Shown here in pieces: positions 11,471-23,878 of a DNA stretch of 64,000 nucleotides (the stretch's first letter is position 1; the number at the start of each line of letters is the position of its first letter). This DNA comes from Shinisaurus crocodilurus (taxonomy: Eukaryota > Chordata > Lepidosauria > Squamata > Shinisauridae), in contig JAHFWL010000232.1 of assembly GCA_021292165.1 (NCBI GenBank), positions 62,001 to 126,000 of the forward strand. Reading direction: 5' to 3'. Position numbers and translations under genes: made by a program. The notes beneath the pieces were generated by a model that saw only the letters and a list, made by a program, of their open reading frames with translations, did no database searches and was not told where the DNA came from.

Positions 11471-11610
11471 TAGACCAGGGCTCTCCAACCTTGGGTCCCA
11501 AGATGTTTTTGGCCTACAACTCCCAGCATGCCTGCCCTTCGCCCTTCCCAGTTCTAGCTGGCTGGGGCATTCTGGGAGTTGTAGGCCAAAAACATCTGGG
11601 GACCTGCAAT
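11471..11610. mobile_element. Foldback MITE ('tacaactcccagcat' family), copy 1
   Basis: The two arms pair as agatgtttttggcctacaac with tcccagcatgcc, against attctgggagtt with gtaggccaaaaacatct. The spacer holds a short unpaired segment. A related copy lies at 37834-37962. This is a common amniote short palindromic repeat; hAT membership is inferred. Confidence 0.65.
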
Positions 11611-12720
11611 AGAGGTAGACAGGGAAGGTGAGAAAATGGCAAATATGAGAAGAAGATGTGTTCAGTTCAGGAACAGCATTGGCTGAAGCACTCTTCTTCA
11701 CATGTTTACTGATGCCCAAATATGCACCTTCAGACATGAAACTCTGACACTTGAATGGATTTTTTTTTTTTTTAATGATCACTTAGGATCCAGAAGCTTG
11801 ACCCCTTAAAGGTTAAGGGGTTTTGGAGATTAAAGACACAGTGGCTTAAGAAAGGGTCACTTTAATGTAAATAGCTATATATATATATATACATTCAAAA
11901 GGCCAGAGGTTTGCATTCAAAAAGGTTACAGACTAATAACAAAATCCATATACTTTAATATTTTGATTAGGCTAAATCAAATGTCACAATAAAATGTGCA
12001 AGGTTTTGAGATCATCAGGCAAGATGTTGCAAAACACAGGTGGGGGGACAGTATAGGAGCGGGGGGAAGGTTGACTGGGAATTGTAGTTAGGATGTCATT
12101 CAAAGTGGGCTGTGCCAGGTGATGTGGTGGCTTCAGGTTTCAGTGTCCCAAGGAAAAAGATGCAAAACCTCTGGCCCACAGAGTTTACTCTTCTGACCTG
12201 TGGAGGCTCCACTTCTGATCCATGCAGGGTTGTACCACCTCCACAGGATCTGCCCCGTTGGCACTGTAAGCCCCACCTCTTCCATAAGCCCCACCCCTAC
12301 AAGGGGTTCGGCCAGGGACCTGGCTTTGATGCACATGGCCTTTCCCAGTTAGGGAATTGTGGCCTTCCCAGTTAGCAAATGCAGTCTCCCCCAATGGGAG
12401 AAGGTGGGGTAGGTGAAGTCGGGGCAGAGCCAGCCAAGTCCCTTTGCTCCTCCAACTCCATGTGGGGCTTCAGTGAAGCATGCAGTGAAGCCAAGTCCCT
12501 GAGTGGAAGATCCACCCAGCAGTTCAGCCAGGGAGCAAATGATGTCAGATGGGTGTGCCCATGCCCCTGATATCAGACAGCTTGTGGAGGGCTAGGTGGG
12601 GATCATCCAGCCTGCCACGCAATTTTGGTTCTGCATCCCTGCCCTAGGACTAACAAGGTCCTGTATTCACTCCCATGTGACCATTGTCGAGCCAGCAATG
12701 CCTATACTCAGTGGGTCTTT
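11611..12720. other. No gene recognised
   Basis: Contains a short (TA)n at about 11875-11891. The stretch at 12110-12575 is somewhat GC-richer with overlapping frames of up to 87 codons, none protein-like. Confidence 0.45.
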
Positions 12721-12721
12721 T

Positions 12722-13026
12722 CAGAGTGAAGGGGCTGATTCTCGAACATCCCAGTTTGCAGGACACGGAATAATGGTCTCAAGTTACTGGAACCCAGATT
12801 CCACCTAAACATCAGGAAAAATTTCCTGACTGTCAGAGCAATAAGACAATGGAACCAACTACCTAGGGAGGTGGTGGGCTCTCCCAATCTGGAGGCATTC
12901 AAGGTGCAGCTGGACAGCCATCTGTCAGGGATGCTTTGACCTGGATTCCTGCATTGAGCAAGGGGTTGGACTCGATGGCCTTGTAGGCCCCTTCCAACTC
13001 TACTATTCTATGATTCTATGATTCTA
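12722..13026 (+). mobile_element. CR1 LINE 3' fragment
   Basis: The segment encodes a degraded end of the CR1 ORF2 protein: nucleotides for FHLNIRKNFL, AIRQWNQLP and SPNLEAFK are readable at about 12800-12905. Next comes the CR1 3' untranslated region (gcattgagcaaggggttgga, ctcgatggccttgtagg). It ends in the diagnostic octamer series attctatgattctatgattc at 13003-13026. It is severely 5'-truncated. Confidence 0.85.
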
Positions 13027-13097
13027 TCCTGCCATCTGCTTGAAGGATGTTCATTTCAAGAGATGGATTGCTACTTGGTACTCAGGTGGGCCATATT

Positions 13098-13206
13098 ATT
13101 TATTATTATTATTTAATACATTTTTATACCGCCCAATAGCCAAAGCTCTCTGGGTGGTTTACAACAGTTCAAACCATAAAATACAATATAATATAAATAT
13201 AAAATG
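13098..13206 (-). mobile_element. L2 LINE 3' end
   Basis: The tract (TTA)n is followed by atacatttttataccgccca, atagccaaagctctctgggt and ggtttacaacag. This is the same tail as at 2820 but less decayed. Confidence 0.7.
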
Positions 13207-14599
13207 TATTACGCACAATGTAGGCTAAGTATCTTTAACTGATAAAGTATATATAATTGTGTACCATAAAGATATGCAGATCTTAGAACTTTTGCAAGTA
13301 ATTATCCAATAGATTGGACTAATCACAAATTCTAAACTGTCAGAGGCTGATCTGTCAAGCTATCCCACCTACATGCCAGAACCAGCAGGAAAGGTAACCT
13401 TAAGATAAATATAGATGCTGCAATATTATACCATCATATTTCTATGGAACTGTACCATTTCTGTCACAAAGACTATGCCCCCCCCCCAAAAAAAACTTCT
13501 CCCATGCTATCTCTATCACAGTTTGCCATCTCTAATGACTGTTGTGTCTGCCTCATTCTCTGTTGTATTGTTAACGGCAAATGTGGCCATCGGAAGGGAA
13601 CCTCAGCTTGCAGTGGAATGGCTTCTAAACTACTTCCCTCTGCAGGAGAATTGCTTTGTCACTGCCTAAGGACACTGAAGATCAAGTCTGGAGAGAAGCA
13701 AGAGACTATTTATGAGAACATCTCTTTGGTGACTGTTTCAGAGAGCATCCTTCAGTAGCCATGCATGGAATGGTAGCTTTGAAACCAAAATTTAGTCAAG
13801 AAATAGACTGGAATTACTCACAGGGGTGCTATATTTCTAAGATATGTCTGGTTTACAGTGTAACTGAAAGGGAAGGGAGAAAGCCCCTAAAAACAACAAT
13901 GCCTACTCTCAAAGCGATTTCAAGATTCTGAATGTAGATTGCAACTGTTACGGTAATTATCAAAGTTCTAGGGCTGGGTGGATGAAGCTGTCAGTTTTGG
14001 TTGAGATTATTATTATTATTTTTAATCTTAAATTTGTTTTGCCCTGAATATGGAGACGTTTGCAAACTTTGGCAATTTTTTTAAAAATCAAAACTGAATT
14101 GAAACTAAATTCCCATCCATCCCCAAGAAGGACACAAATGAAGAGGAAGAAGGCAGAATAGGTGCTGATCCTGTGGGAAGAGCCTATGCTTGTACAATTC
14201 GCACACATGTACGCAGGGGAAGCTGGTGATGCCTATGTCAATGGGGCTCCTCATCCATTGCAGCTTTTATTTTGAGCTCTATAGGAGCTCTCCATAGTGC
14301 TGTAATCCATCGCCAAAATAGGTTCACCACCATGGAGCACCATGGATATCTCATATAAAGCTCAGAAGAAAGGCTGTGACAGATAAGGAGCCCCACTGAC
14401 ATAGGAGTCACCCCTGCATGTGGGTCCTTCACACACCTTTGGAGGGACACATAGAGGTCTGGAACAGGGACAGTGGTCTACTACCCATTCACATGTTCAT
14501 TATTTTCCAATTCCAGACATCTGAATGGGGCTACATTCTATCATTAATTGGTGTGTGCTGTGTTTGTTTACTGCTAAGATGGAAGTTGTCTATGCCAAT
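13207..14599. other. No gene recognised
   Basis: Apparently unique sequence. The part at 13965-14135 (ctagggctgggtggatgaag ... cccatccatccc) may be another member of the 'agggatg' MITE group. Confidence 0.4.
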
Positions 14600-15130
14600 A
14601 ATATCCATCAGTGGGTCCTTGATTTGTGCCGCACACCCACCCCGTAACCACAGGCCCACTGACGATGGCCTTAGCACACACAATCCTCTCATTTCTGGCC
14701 ATTTTGCCTGCTCTTTGGTTTGGCTTCCTTCTTTGTATTTTTGGAGGAAATTGCTCTCCTGGCCTCAACAGCTCAACAGTGTTTGTTTGGCAGGGCCTCA
14801 GTGCGCTAGCTGCCTTTGAAAGTGGAAGCCTGCAAGGATGTAATAGGCTTCATTGATTATGTAGGCTAAGCTCATGACTTATTAATGATCTGAGGCCAAG
14901 CCAAGGAGTAAAGCGTTTGGTCCTCCTAGAACAGGCTACATTTAGATCCATTCCTGCCAAGCTCCAATCTGTTTCATTCCAGCTGCTGCCCACACGTCAT
15001 CTTCGATGCAGTACTCTCCCGTTTATCTCCTGTCTATGCGTCAGGGTCACCAGGACACAACCTAATGTCTCTAATGTTTTTCTGGAACAGCTTCGTAGCG
15101 CCAGAAGAGCTGAGCATTGTCCCTTCTCCC
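14600..15130. other. Unique block, candidate conserved non-coding sequence
   Basis: No repeat signature is seen. The block has mixed composition with scattered intact CpGs and homeodomain-type words (gattatgtaggc, gacttattaatgatctgagg). The overlapping frames do not resemble a protein. The candidate status rests only on sequence character. Confidence 0.25.
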
Positions 15131-15633
15131 ACCCGGCTCCTTCTTTCAGCACATCATCTGAGGGTTGAATCCCAGTATTGACATGGCAACAGATCCTGAC
15201 TGAGGCACCTTTCATGGGGATCCTTGAGAGTTCCTGAACTTCTGAGCTGAAAGATGGGCCTCGGCTTATAGATCAGGGCTCACGAGTAAGGTCACGACGT
15301 GATTCCTCCTTGTTTTTGCACACAGGACATGAAGATGTTTTCCACATTTCTGAGTCTGTGGAGCAAACACAGGAGCCCAGCGCAGCTTGAAGCGAGGATG
15401 GGATCCTGATCACGGCAGAAGGCATCAGCTCTCCCCCCCCGTGGCCTCTACATGTTGTTTATCTCCTAGGTACAGAACAGAGCAATGCATGGAGGGATGG
15501 GATGAGGCCAGGGAGTACCACACTGATTCCTCTCCACCATCCATTGTACACAGATTTTACTCATCGCACAAGGTTATTTTGGTCACTTGGTTATCAGGAA
15601 ATACTAACAGCCTATCCTGTTTGTGTAAGCGGG

Positions 15634-16067
15634 TCAAATCTGTCAATTTCAGTTTCTCTCAGTTTCTCTCTCTCTTCCCCCCCGCCCCAATCCTACATTC
15701 AGTTCATCTCACACTTTGAGAATTTCTCCAGTCTTAACTCCAGTTCATTCTGAAATTATTATTTTTTTTAAAGTTTGCATGAAAATTCATTAAGCATTTT
15801 TGTGAATATTTTTCCTAATGCAATAATGTTTGGCCTATTATTTTTGCAAGTGATTTCCCCTAATATAATGCCTCTTAAAATGTTGTTATCCCTAACGTAT
15901 GCATGCTATTATTATTTTATTTTTTAATTGGAGAACTCGAGTGTGAAATTCAACAAAAGGCAAATCTGGCAGTTTCAGTTCATGTGGAGGTTCAAAGTGC
16001 AAAATTAGGTAAGTCTGTGTTAAAATGTGAACTGAACAAAATTTCTCTCCCGCCCTTACACTAAACA
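15634..16067 (+). repeat. Interspersed repeat family Y, copy 2
   Basis: Aligns with 8668-9062 in the same orientation; the shared words are listed there. Confidence 0.6.
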
Positions 16068-16564
16068 TCAGTAGCTTTGGCAACATCTTCCATTTCTCTA
16101 AGTCTTCCTAACTCTGCAATATCATGTGAAATATCCATTTGTAAGTACTTTAGAGATGAAGAGGAACCATTAATTCTCATTCCCAACTGTAGCTGAAGTA
16201 TCTGACATGCTCAAGTATTTGTTTACATTGCGCATCTATATGCCACCTTCGAGTTCATGTTAGCCATCTAAGCATTGAACAAATCCAAACTTGCTTCGTT
16301 TCAGCAGGGTGGCTGTATCATCTGCCTTCAGACCATGCCCCAGTCAGTCAGCCAGGCAATCACTTGTGACCGAGTAAGATTGTCTTCCAGAATAAAAAAA
16401 ATAAAAAAAAATAAAATTTACAAAAAGGAGATTTTAAAAGGAGGAAAATTCTAAAGAAAATTGTGTAGACTCTAGCCTTCAGCCCATGCCCCAGGATAGT
16501 ATGTGCATTTGAATTTGCTCATATTCATACTTTGCTAATTGTCTCTTTCCCTCTCCAGCTTCTG

Positions 16565-16780
16565 TAGTCTTTAGGAGAAACCTCTTCTTGATGACACAAG
16601 CAGTTTGACAACAGATCAAATTACTTAGAGGGGTGGTGGGCCCTCCTTCCTCGCTTTATTTAAGCAGAAGCTGGATAGCCATCCACTGGGGGGGATCTCA
16701 AGATTTCCTGCACTGGCCACTGGGTTGGACTAAGTGAATTCCAAGAGCCCTTCCATCTATAGTTCTATATATGATTCTTT
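16565..16780 (+). mobile_element. Old CR1 LINE 3' fragment
   Basis: The words ttaggagaaacctcttcttg, ggtggtgggccctccttcct, agaagctggatagccatcca and tgggttggactaagtga, ending ttctatatatgattct, match the order of the CR1 3' end at 12800-13026 with heavy decay. Confidence 0.6.
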
Positions 16781-17109
16781 GGGCATAACAGTTGTAACAC
16801 GGAAACTGAAGCTCACAAACATTTGGCTCATCTCTACCTTTTTTTCTTTTTTCTTTTTTTTGGACAGATCTATATCAGATAGACACCTCCACCCCATTTC
16901 TGCAGCCCCAAGAAGCCAGCAAAAAAAAAGGTAGTTTTCAAGAACCACCATACATGGTCACAATACCTGGCTCTTGGGCTACTTTGGGCTTGGTAGATCA
17001 CAAGTTGTTCAGGCCTGGTCATAACAATATTGGGAAAGAGACACCCTTTTTTGCTTAGGCCTCCCTGAATATCAATACTTAATCCTATACATCTAAATGT
17101 GTAAATAAA

Positions 17110-17830
17110 TATGCATCAATATATGCCATTGGCTCATGCTATATCATCTTGCAAAAGTGCTGTCCTTTCCCTGTATAAAGCTACAGATGGAAATAAGTGT
17201 ATTAAAAAAAAATGCAATGACAACAAAAGCCAGCAAAAGAAGGGCCAGCTGCCTCTGCCCTTTGTTGATGGATGAGGCTCTAAGTCATTCACTCAGCTGT
17301 TTTATGACTTGTCTCTAAGTTCTGATGAGTTCCAAGCAGCTGTGCCTCACTGAATCCCCCCATAAAGGGCCAACAATTGTCCTGCTGAATAATAAGAACG
17401 GCTAATGACACCAATTAAGAGCTGTAAATGCCATTTACACTTGTTTGTTATTTTTCAAGTCAATAAGGGTTGTGGATGGCAGAAGAGCCGGAGACCATTT
17501 TGACGGGAGCAGTTTTGTGGGGACATTTTAATTGAAATATGACACAGTATAATAAAAAAGAAATTACAAAGCAATTGCCTTGCTGATTGGGTCAGTTGGG
17601 GAATATTGTCAGATGCATCGAGATAAACCACATTTCAGAAGCGGGAGGGAAGGAAGGGGATCTGACACCAATTACAATGGAATTGATGTGCGGACTAGAT
17701 TGCAGCAGTTTACAGGTTTTCATGGGACTGACATTTGGGGATCAGTTTCCATTGAAAAAGCATTGTGCTGTGACATTGTCCTGATCACAGAGACCATTCC
17801 CCATCACCACCATTGCATTGCTTGGGAAGT
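17110..17830. other. Unique block, candidate conserved non-coding sequence
   Basis: No transposon signature over about 700 bp. It is AT-rich with clustered homeodomain-like cores: ggctaatgacaccaattaag at 17400-17419, attttaattgaaatat at about 17525, and accaattacaatgg at about 17667. No protein-like frame was seen. Confidence 0.3.
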
Positions 17831-18184
17831 TTAAGCCATTTTGCTCATTTCTCCGTTTATATATACGAACCACTGCCAATATTCTTCCAACCTTCCATCT
17901 CACTTTAGACAGACCAAGAAAATGTACCCAGAAGCAGGCTGGTTCAGCAGGGCAGTGGGCAGGTGACAGAGTCCACACACACCCACCCAATAATTTACTT
18001 GGCTGCTATGCATTCTTATAGGGAAATGTAAAGAGCTGCATTCATGGTGGGTGGTGAGAAAGGCACCGAGTCCAGCAAGACAATACCCATGATCTCTTGT
18101 GAAGGAGATGATGCCCACATTATCCTTGGCTCAGGCTCATGGGGATTTTCAGGTTGGGGACTAACTTGTCTTGTGACAGAATGC

Positions 18185-18400
18185 CTTGGTGAACAACCCA
18201 CAGTTCACAACCCAACCACAAACTATTGGTCCTCTTCATGGGTTGTTCATGATTAACAAGCAATGATTTATAATCTCGGCTGGGTTCAGACAACACAACA
18301 ACCCATGTTTCAACAACAACCTACGATTCAACAACATCCCACACTCAACCCATACTCAACACTTCAGTGTGGGTTATCATGTTGTGTGAACCCAATAAAT
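18185..18400. mobile_element. MITE family N ('gggttcagacaacac')
   Basis: The core runs from ggctgggttcagacaacaca (about 18279) to gtgtgggttatcatgttgtg and tgaaccc (about 18398), giving imperfect inverted ends. The flank at 18190-18275 (aacccacagttcacaaccc ... catgggttgttcatgatta) matches the interior of the copy at 60207-62715. Confidence 0.5.
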
Positions 18401-18654
18401 GTGTTGTTACCTGATGGGATGAGTTACCTAGAAGGAAAGGCTTTATAGGTCCAGGCAGGCACCTCTCAGTTGGGTTGCAAGGTCAGCTGACCACCTTCAG
18501 GCTAACAGAATTCACTAGAGTGTCACATATCCAGAGATCTATTTCCTTTGAAAACAAGACAAAAAGAAAACAAATCCTCCTGAATATATAGTATTGGCTT
18601 GCACCATTTTGAATTTCCCCCCTTCGCCATTGTGCTTAATCAAATCCTTTAAAT

Positions 18655-18868
18655 CAGATTGTTATCCAATCTTTCCACTAAGCTTAGGGTAGTATACCTT
18701 CCCCCCATTATCCTCACAACAATCCTGTGAGGTAGGTTAGACTGAGCAACAGTGACTGGCCCAAGGTCAACCAGTAACCCCCTTTTGTCACTGAGTGGGG
18801 ATGTCAACCTGGTTCTCCTCAGCAGACCCATCATCATAACCACAACTCCACATTATCCCTTGCACTAC
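18655..18868 (-). mobile_element. CORE-SINE (MIR-like), older copy
   Basis: On the plus strand it reads tatcctcacaacaatcctgt, gaggtaggttagactgagc, gtgactggcccaaggtcaac. This is the reverse complement of the MIR/CORE conserved segment. The tRNA-like head is degraded. Confidence 0.6.
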
Positions 18869-18888
18869 TACTACTACTACTACTACTG
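18867..18888 (+). repeat. (TAC)n microsatellite
   Basis: Seven to eight act/tac units directly at the head end of the CORE-SINE. Confidence 0.85.
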
Positions 18889-21038
18889 CCACCCTGAAAT
18901 GATACTTCACATGGGAAAATTCCCTGAGAAATTTCACTAGTCTGATTGAAAATATTTTTGCCTCCCTTCAACCATATTCCCCACCCCAATTTGCTTCAAA
19001 TTTCTCATTCAGTGGGGACATCCCACCCAGGGATATGCAGAATCCACCCACGCTATTGTGTGTCTTATAGAAATGCATTTGATTTCATTCAGAATTACAG
19101 GGATGAAGAATTACATGAGAAGTGACCCTTCAATTTGCTCATGCTTGCTTTCAGCAAAATCTGGTTACAACTTTGCGAAATGTGGAACCCATCTGGGAAA
19201 TTTTGTTTGGCTTCAGTTGAAATTATTTGGATATTTCAGCTGAAGAGACACCCCCACCCCAGTCTTGTCTTAGGCAAAATTTGGGGGGCACTTACTTCTA
19301 AAACATACAACTTGGCTGATGAATTTGTGCGTGTTAAATACTAAGTAAGCCTATGACGTTTTCTGGAATGCCTTTGATTGGAGATGTTCTCAATGACTTT
19401 CTGAAAACCCCAACAAACTTTACAGAATGGCTCACCTTTACATAGATTCTTGCTGACACTTGCAAAGAATTGTAATAGATTGATGAGGCAAGACTTCCTG
19501 TTTAAAGGCTGCACATTGACTCTTCCAGAATATATTGGGTACAATCCAGACCCCATAGAAGTCAAAGGCAAAATGCCCATTGATTTTAATAGGTCTGGGT
19601 TAGACCCCTTGTTGTTTATATACATGAGCAATAATTCCATTTCCTAATTATAGTTTCTACTGAATTGCTTGTACACTGAAGTTAAACCCATTGACCTGTG
19701 GTTTCAAGGATCACCTCTGGTGCCTTTTATGAAATTGCTCTTACAGCTACCTTCCAGGTCTCTGGTGCAGAGGCTAATTTTACTGGTAGGTTACACACTG
19801 CAGTTAGTAGTTGTGCAATTTCATACTTGAGTTCTTCGAGAACTCTTGAGTAAATAGATGCCATCTGGCCCTACTACTTTCTATTGTTTAGTTTATCAAT
19901 CTGCTATAATGTAACCTCTTCTATTAATACATCCATTTGTGAGAGTTCATTAGATTTATCACTTATATAGAGGCAGTTCTGTGGGGCCAAGAGGGAACAA
20001 GGGAGATCCAGGGGTAGGAAGAGCTTGACAATCTTAATGACTAGATGCCACTGTGATGTGATCACCTGGCTTCTGGTGTCAATGACAGTGAGGGGACTGA
20101 CAATCTGGGTAACAGGTATGCATCAGTTGTTTTAGGATTGAACTGAAGACATCTGTGACTGGATGTCTTCCAAGAGATTAGAATAATAGAATCCCAGCAA
20201 TCCCTCTCCCAGTGTCCGCCCGGCTCTCCCGTATTCAGACAGTAACCTACTGTCCAGGTGGGCCATCAGAAAGACAGGAGGCCACTCAACACTCAAGTAA
20301 GACACTGAGCTCCCAAGTGGTCATTGTGCAGCTGGGTGGATTGAAAGAAAAAGAATGCCTCTTACTGAGATGTGCAGCACAGATTTCCAGCTGCCAGCAG
20401 GGCTCTTTGCCACCCAGACTGCCTCTGCAGTGGGAACCTCTTTGCACCAGAAGGATCTCCTCTGGATCCAGCCATTGCCTTCAAGAATGCAGGGACCCCC
20501 AGTTAACAGGTTTCCCTCCAGCCTGAAGTAAAGACTCCACGGATTATCCAGCATATCTTGCCCCTGGGACACATGGAATTAACATTGTTTTGAGTACCTT
20601 TCTGGTGAGCTTTATGTTAACCTCATACTTACCTGAACCCCATTAAAGGTTGACTCTGCAGGGGAAAACATAGGTTACACAGCCACCTCAGATGCTGGAA
20701 TCCCATACAGCCTATTTCCTATAACATATCCCAGGGATGGTGTCACCATTCTCCTTCCCTTGTGGGATAAACAAGATCACAGTGATCCCACACCAGAACA
20801 GGATGGAACGCAATTATTCAGACATGGCCGCTGCAAGCACAGGGCATCTCTTCTCACCAATGGAACATGCAAACTCATGGAACCACTCCTGCTTCTCAGT
20901 TATATTTTTTAAAAGCAATGCCTTAACTTTTTTTTTTTTAAAAAAAAAAATTAAAGCAATTGGCACCATAGAAAGCTCACTTATCCTAATTTTTGGGTGA
21001 ATTTTCAATCCTGATTAGCCAGTGATTTTTTGGGGCCC

Positions 21039-21040
<2 letters not shown>
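18889..21040. other. No gene recognised
   Basis: Mostly unclassified. A short piece at 19540-19610 (gggtacaatccagacccca ... attgattttaataggtctgg) resembles a common short interspersed repeat. The 104-codon frame at 20212-20526 has no recognisable domain. Confidence 0.4.

Positions 21041-21041
<1 letters not shown>

Positions 21042-21072
<31 letters not shown>
21042..21072 (+). repeat. (AC)n microsatellite
   Basis: A pure ac run of about 15 units. Confidence 0.9.
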
Positions 21073-21073
<1 letters not shown>

Positions 21074-21092
21074 AATTTCCCCAAAGGTAATT

Positions 21093-21172
21093 ACCGCTAC
21101 CCACATGTGTGCCATCCGCCTCTGGGCCCAAATCCAATCCATTATCCAGAGGGCACACATGTGGGTAGTGGT
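21093..21172. repeat. Stem-loop with 21-bp outer stem
   Basis: The segment 21093-21113 pairs with 21152-21172 at 20 of 21 positions. An inner stem of about 7 bp (gcctctgg / ccagagg) follows after a small bulge, leaving a loop of about 20 bases. Confidence 0.8.
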
Positions 21173-21289
21173 GAGATCCGTGAGGAGGAGGGAGGTGGCC
21201 TCCTCCTCAGGTAGGGAGGCCTACAAGAGCATCTTGCCCAATGACCCTCCAGAACTGGGGTCTCCAGTCCAGCATGGTACCCATGAGTA

Positions 21290-21735
21290 CCAGTGTGCCT
21301 GCAGGCACTTTCTTGGTGCTCACCAGACTCCCTGATCTTTCTGACTTGTATTCTATTTCTTAATTTTGTAAAAAACATTTTTTTAAAAATGGGGGGCTGG
21401 CATGCTGCCAAGTGAAGTGGTGCCTTCTAGTGCCATCTTTTGTGTGGGTTTCAGAAGAGTGGCGTTACATTTTGGAGCTCAGACTCCGCTTCTGCCTTGT
21501 ACTTTGGCTTACGGACAAGGTACTTTTAAAGGTACTTTTTAAGGTACCCCAAAAGTTTGCCTTTTGGGAAATCGCTGTTTTCTTTTGTAACTGGCCACAC
21601 CCACCACGGCAAGCCCCCAAATGGCAGCCATTTTGGGAGAGTTCTCACAACACTCTTTCAAAATTCCAAATGTTCCCACCAACTCCAAAAAGGCTGGGGA
21701 CTCCTATTCAGAAGCTGAAGTTGGCATTGGTTCTA
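21290..21735 (+). repeat. Interspersed repeat family A, copy 2
   Basis: Shares landmarks in order with 32225-32625: gggctggcatgctgccaag, ctagtgccatctttt, ttggagctcagactccg, ctggccacacccaccac, aaatggcagccattttg, cacaacactctttcaaaatt, aaaggctggggactcct. Family A ends in the 'aaaggttggggacccct' style common to hAT-type MITEs. Confidence 0.6.
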
Positions 21736-22308
21736 TGAGACACAGCAGAGTAGAGGGGAAACATTCTGCTTGTTCTACAATATGAGAGCTATTTTTTTCT
21801 GCTCCCCCACCATCATAATTTAATAATGTATAAAATATGGAAGGTGGAAAGCACCACAGCTTGGCTTTACTCTCTCTTATTCTCGGGGGGGGGGGGAGAG
21901 AAATGAAAATCTGGACTGCTTCCCCTTCAAGACACCAATTTCATCTCAGCATTTGTTACGAATTCCTCTCTTCTACTTTAATTTATGCTCTCCCTTTGAG
22001 TTTTACTTGCTTAATTTGATTGATTTCATGCTTCTGTCACACCTGTTCATCCCAGTATAGCAAGGGAAGAGATTTAAAACAATACAAACTGAAAATAATT
22101 TATGCCCCTGGTTGTTGTTTTTTGTTTGTTTTTTTTTATGCTGCCAAGATCCAGCAGGGTAGACTTTAGTCACTTATTTGGTCTGTGTTTAATGCTGTGT
22201 AAAAAAAGAAAATAGCAAGTGGGGAAAAAACATCACTGACCGAAACCTGTGTTCGTTCACAGAAGGAACAAGCAGAGAAAATTAAAATATATGATCACTT
22301 CTGATTCA
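21736..22308. other. No gene recognised
   Basis: Unclassified AT-rich DNA with a short G run at 21885-21896. Confidence 0.45.
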
Positions 22309-22396
22309 TAGAATCATAGAATCATAGAAAAGTAGAGTTGGAAGGGGCCTACAAGGCCATCGAGTCCAACCCCTTGCTCAATGCAGGAATCCAGGC
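22309..22396 (-). mobile_element. CR1 LINE extreme 3' end
   Basis: The plus strand reads catagaatcatagaatcata, then agtagagttggaaggggcct, acaaggccatcgagtccaac and ttgctcaatgcaggaatcca. This is the reverse complement of the CR1 terminal untranslated region with its octamer repeat. Confidence 0.85.
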
Positions 22397-23305
22397 AGTG
22401 CTCGAGTTATTTTAGAAAGATCTGTTCCCAAGTTCAATGAATGCAAGATTAATGTATTGTATTGTTGTGACCTTCTCTGATTGCTGGGCCAGCATGATTG
22501 ACCAATGTTTCATCATGAGGAGCTAATCACAGGAGTTGGTCTCCGGAATACCTGGGAATCTCTATTTCCAGCTTTAGGAATGTGTAACCAATCCGAGTTT
22601 AGAGAAGATGATACCCCTGCAGCGGAGGGGATAGGACAGAAAGACAGGGGCAGCCTATCTCCACCTCTAGGACCACTTTCCTCTCCATTTTGAAAACTGC
22701 CAAAGAGGCACTTCTCAGAGTTCTACTCAGCTTGAGTTTCACAATGATGTCACACTCACTCTTCACCTGGTTTTTAATCTGGAGGTTTGCGTTGCCTCCT
22801 TTCAAAAGCCGATGATGTCTTCTCCATTGACTTCAACTGGGAAATCAACAAAAGCCTATATCACTTCTCAATACTGTATGAAATTTGCAGGTGTGGTAAC
22901 CCTTTCTGAGGTGATAAAGCTCACCAAAACTCAGAATAATAGGTGCAGGAGTTTTGTGTTAGGTACTTTTTAAGTGTGTGTGTTTTTATGGGTAGGGGGA
23001 CTTAATTTTTCCCCCCTATCAGGTCCATTGAACCACAGAAAAAAATCAGTTGGGGTCTAACCTCCTTCCATTCCACTGGGCTCACCACCCCAGGACCATC
23101 TCAAGGCATTTTGGTGCCCTGGGTAAGGTGGTATCCTGGCACACCACCACAGGCCGCCCTCTTTCTTCTCTCTCTCCCAAGCAGCCGCTGCCAGAACCAC
23201 CACCACCTTCATCCACACGCCTCCTTTTCTTCTCCCCACTTGTCAGCCGCTGCCACCAGCCATCTCCCTTCTACCCACCTCTTACCACCTAGCAGCAGCC
23301 ACCAC
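22397..23305. other. No gene recognised
   Basis: Unclassified. The segment 23080-23300 is pyrimidine-rich with many cca/ccg steps, which gives overlapping spurious frames on both strands. Confidence 0.4.
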
Positions 23306-23372
23306 CTTCAGAGGGCTTCGGCTGTTGGGAAGTATAGAAATGTAATAATCAAACAATTGAATAAATAAATAC
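23306..23372 (+). mobile_element. L2 LINE 3' tail
   Basis: The words ttcagagggcttcggctgtt, gggaagtatagaaatgtaat and the tail aataaataaatac match the L2 end at 60130-60205. Confidence 0.6.
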
Positions 23373-23510
23373 AATTGGTTGGTGCCCAAGATGGCCACCT
23401 GGTTCCCCCTCCTCAAGATGGCCCTTCCCCTGTGACCCTTGACAAGGCCCCACGGTGCAGCGGTTGCGGCCCTGAGCCCACTCACAGTTCTGCCACTCTC
23501 ACTCCGCTAC

Positions 23511-23878
23511 CTCTAGGGAAGTATGCATTTATTTCTTTCTGTCACACCAGAACTATGGCCCCATTTGCACAGGAGCACGTGAGCCCATTTTGCAGGCAAA
23601 GCTCGCACGTTCCCAAGCTTGTGATGCTCGTTTGCAAAATGTGTACCTTAGAGAAATGTGCAGTTGGGGGGGGGAGGGGGGAAGACGTGCATTTAGTCAG
23701 GGAGGGGGAAGTGCGTATTTGGGTGCACAGTGTAAAAAAATGTGGGGCTGAAATGTATAGTTTTCCTGTTCAAATGGGGGCGGGGAGCTCACGATCGGGA
23801 ACAGGAATGAGCTTCGAGGTGGAAGTCAGAGGACCTTGGGCAGCGATATCCTCGCTGATTCTTCCATCCCTAGCACTA
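23511..23878. mobile_element. hAT-like MITE, family F member
   Basis: Begins ctagggaagtatgc and ends cttccatccctag, giving short inverted ends. The right part (atgagcttcgaggtggaagt) matches the family F terminus at 63555-63590. I see no clear target-site duplication. Confidence 0.45.
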
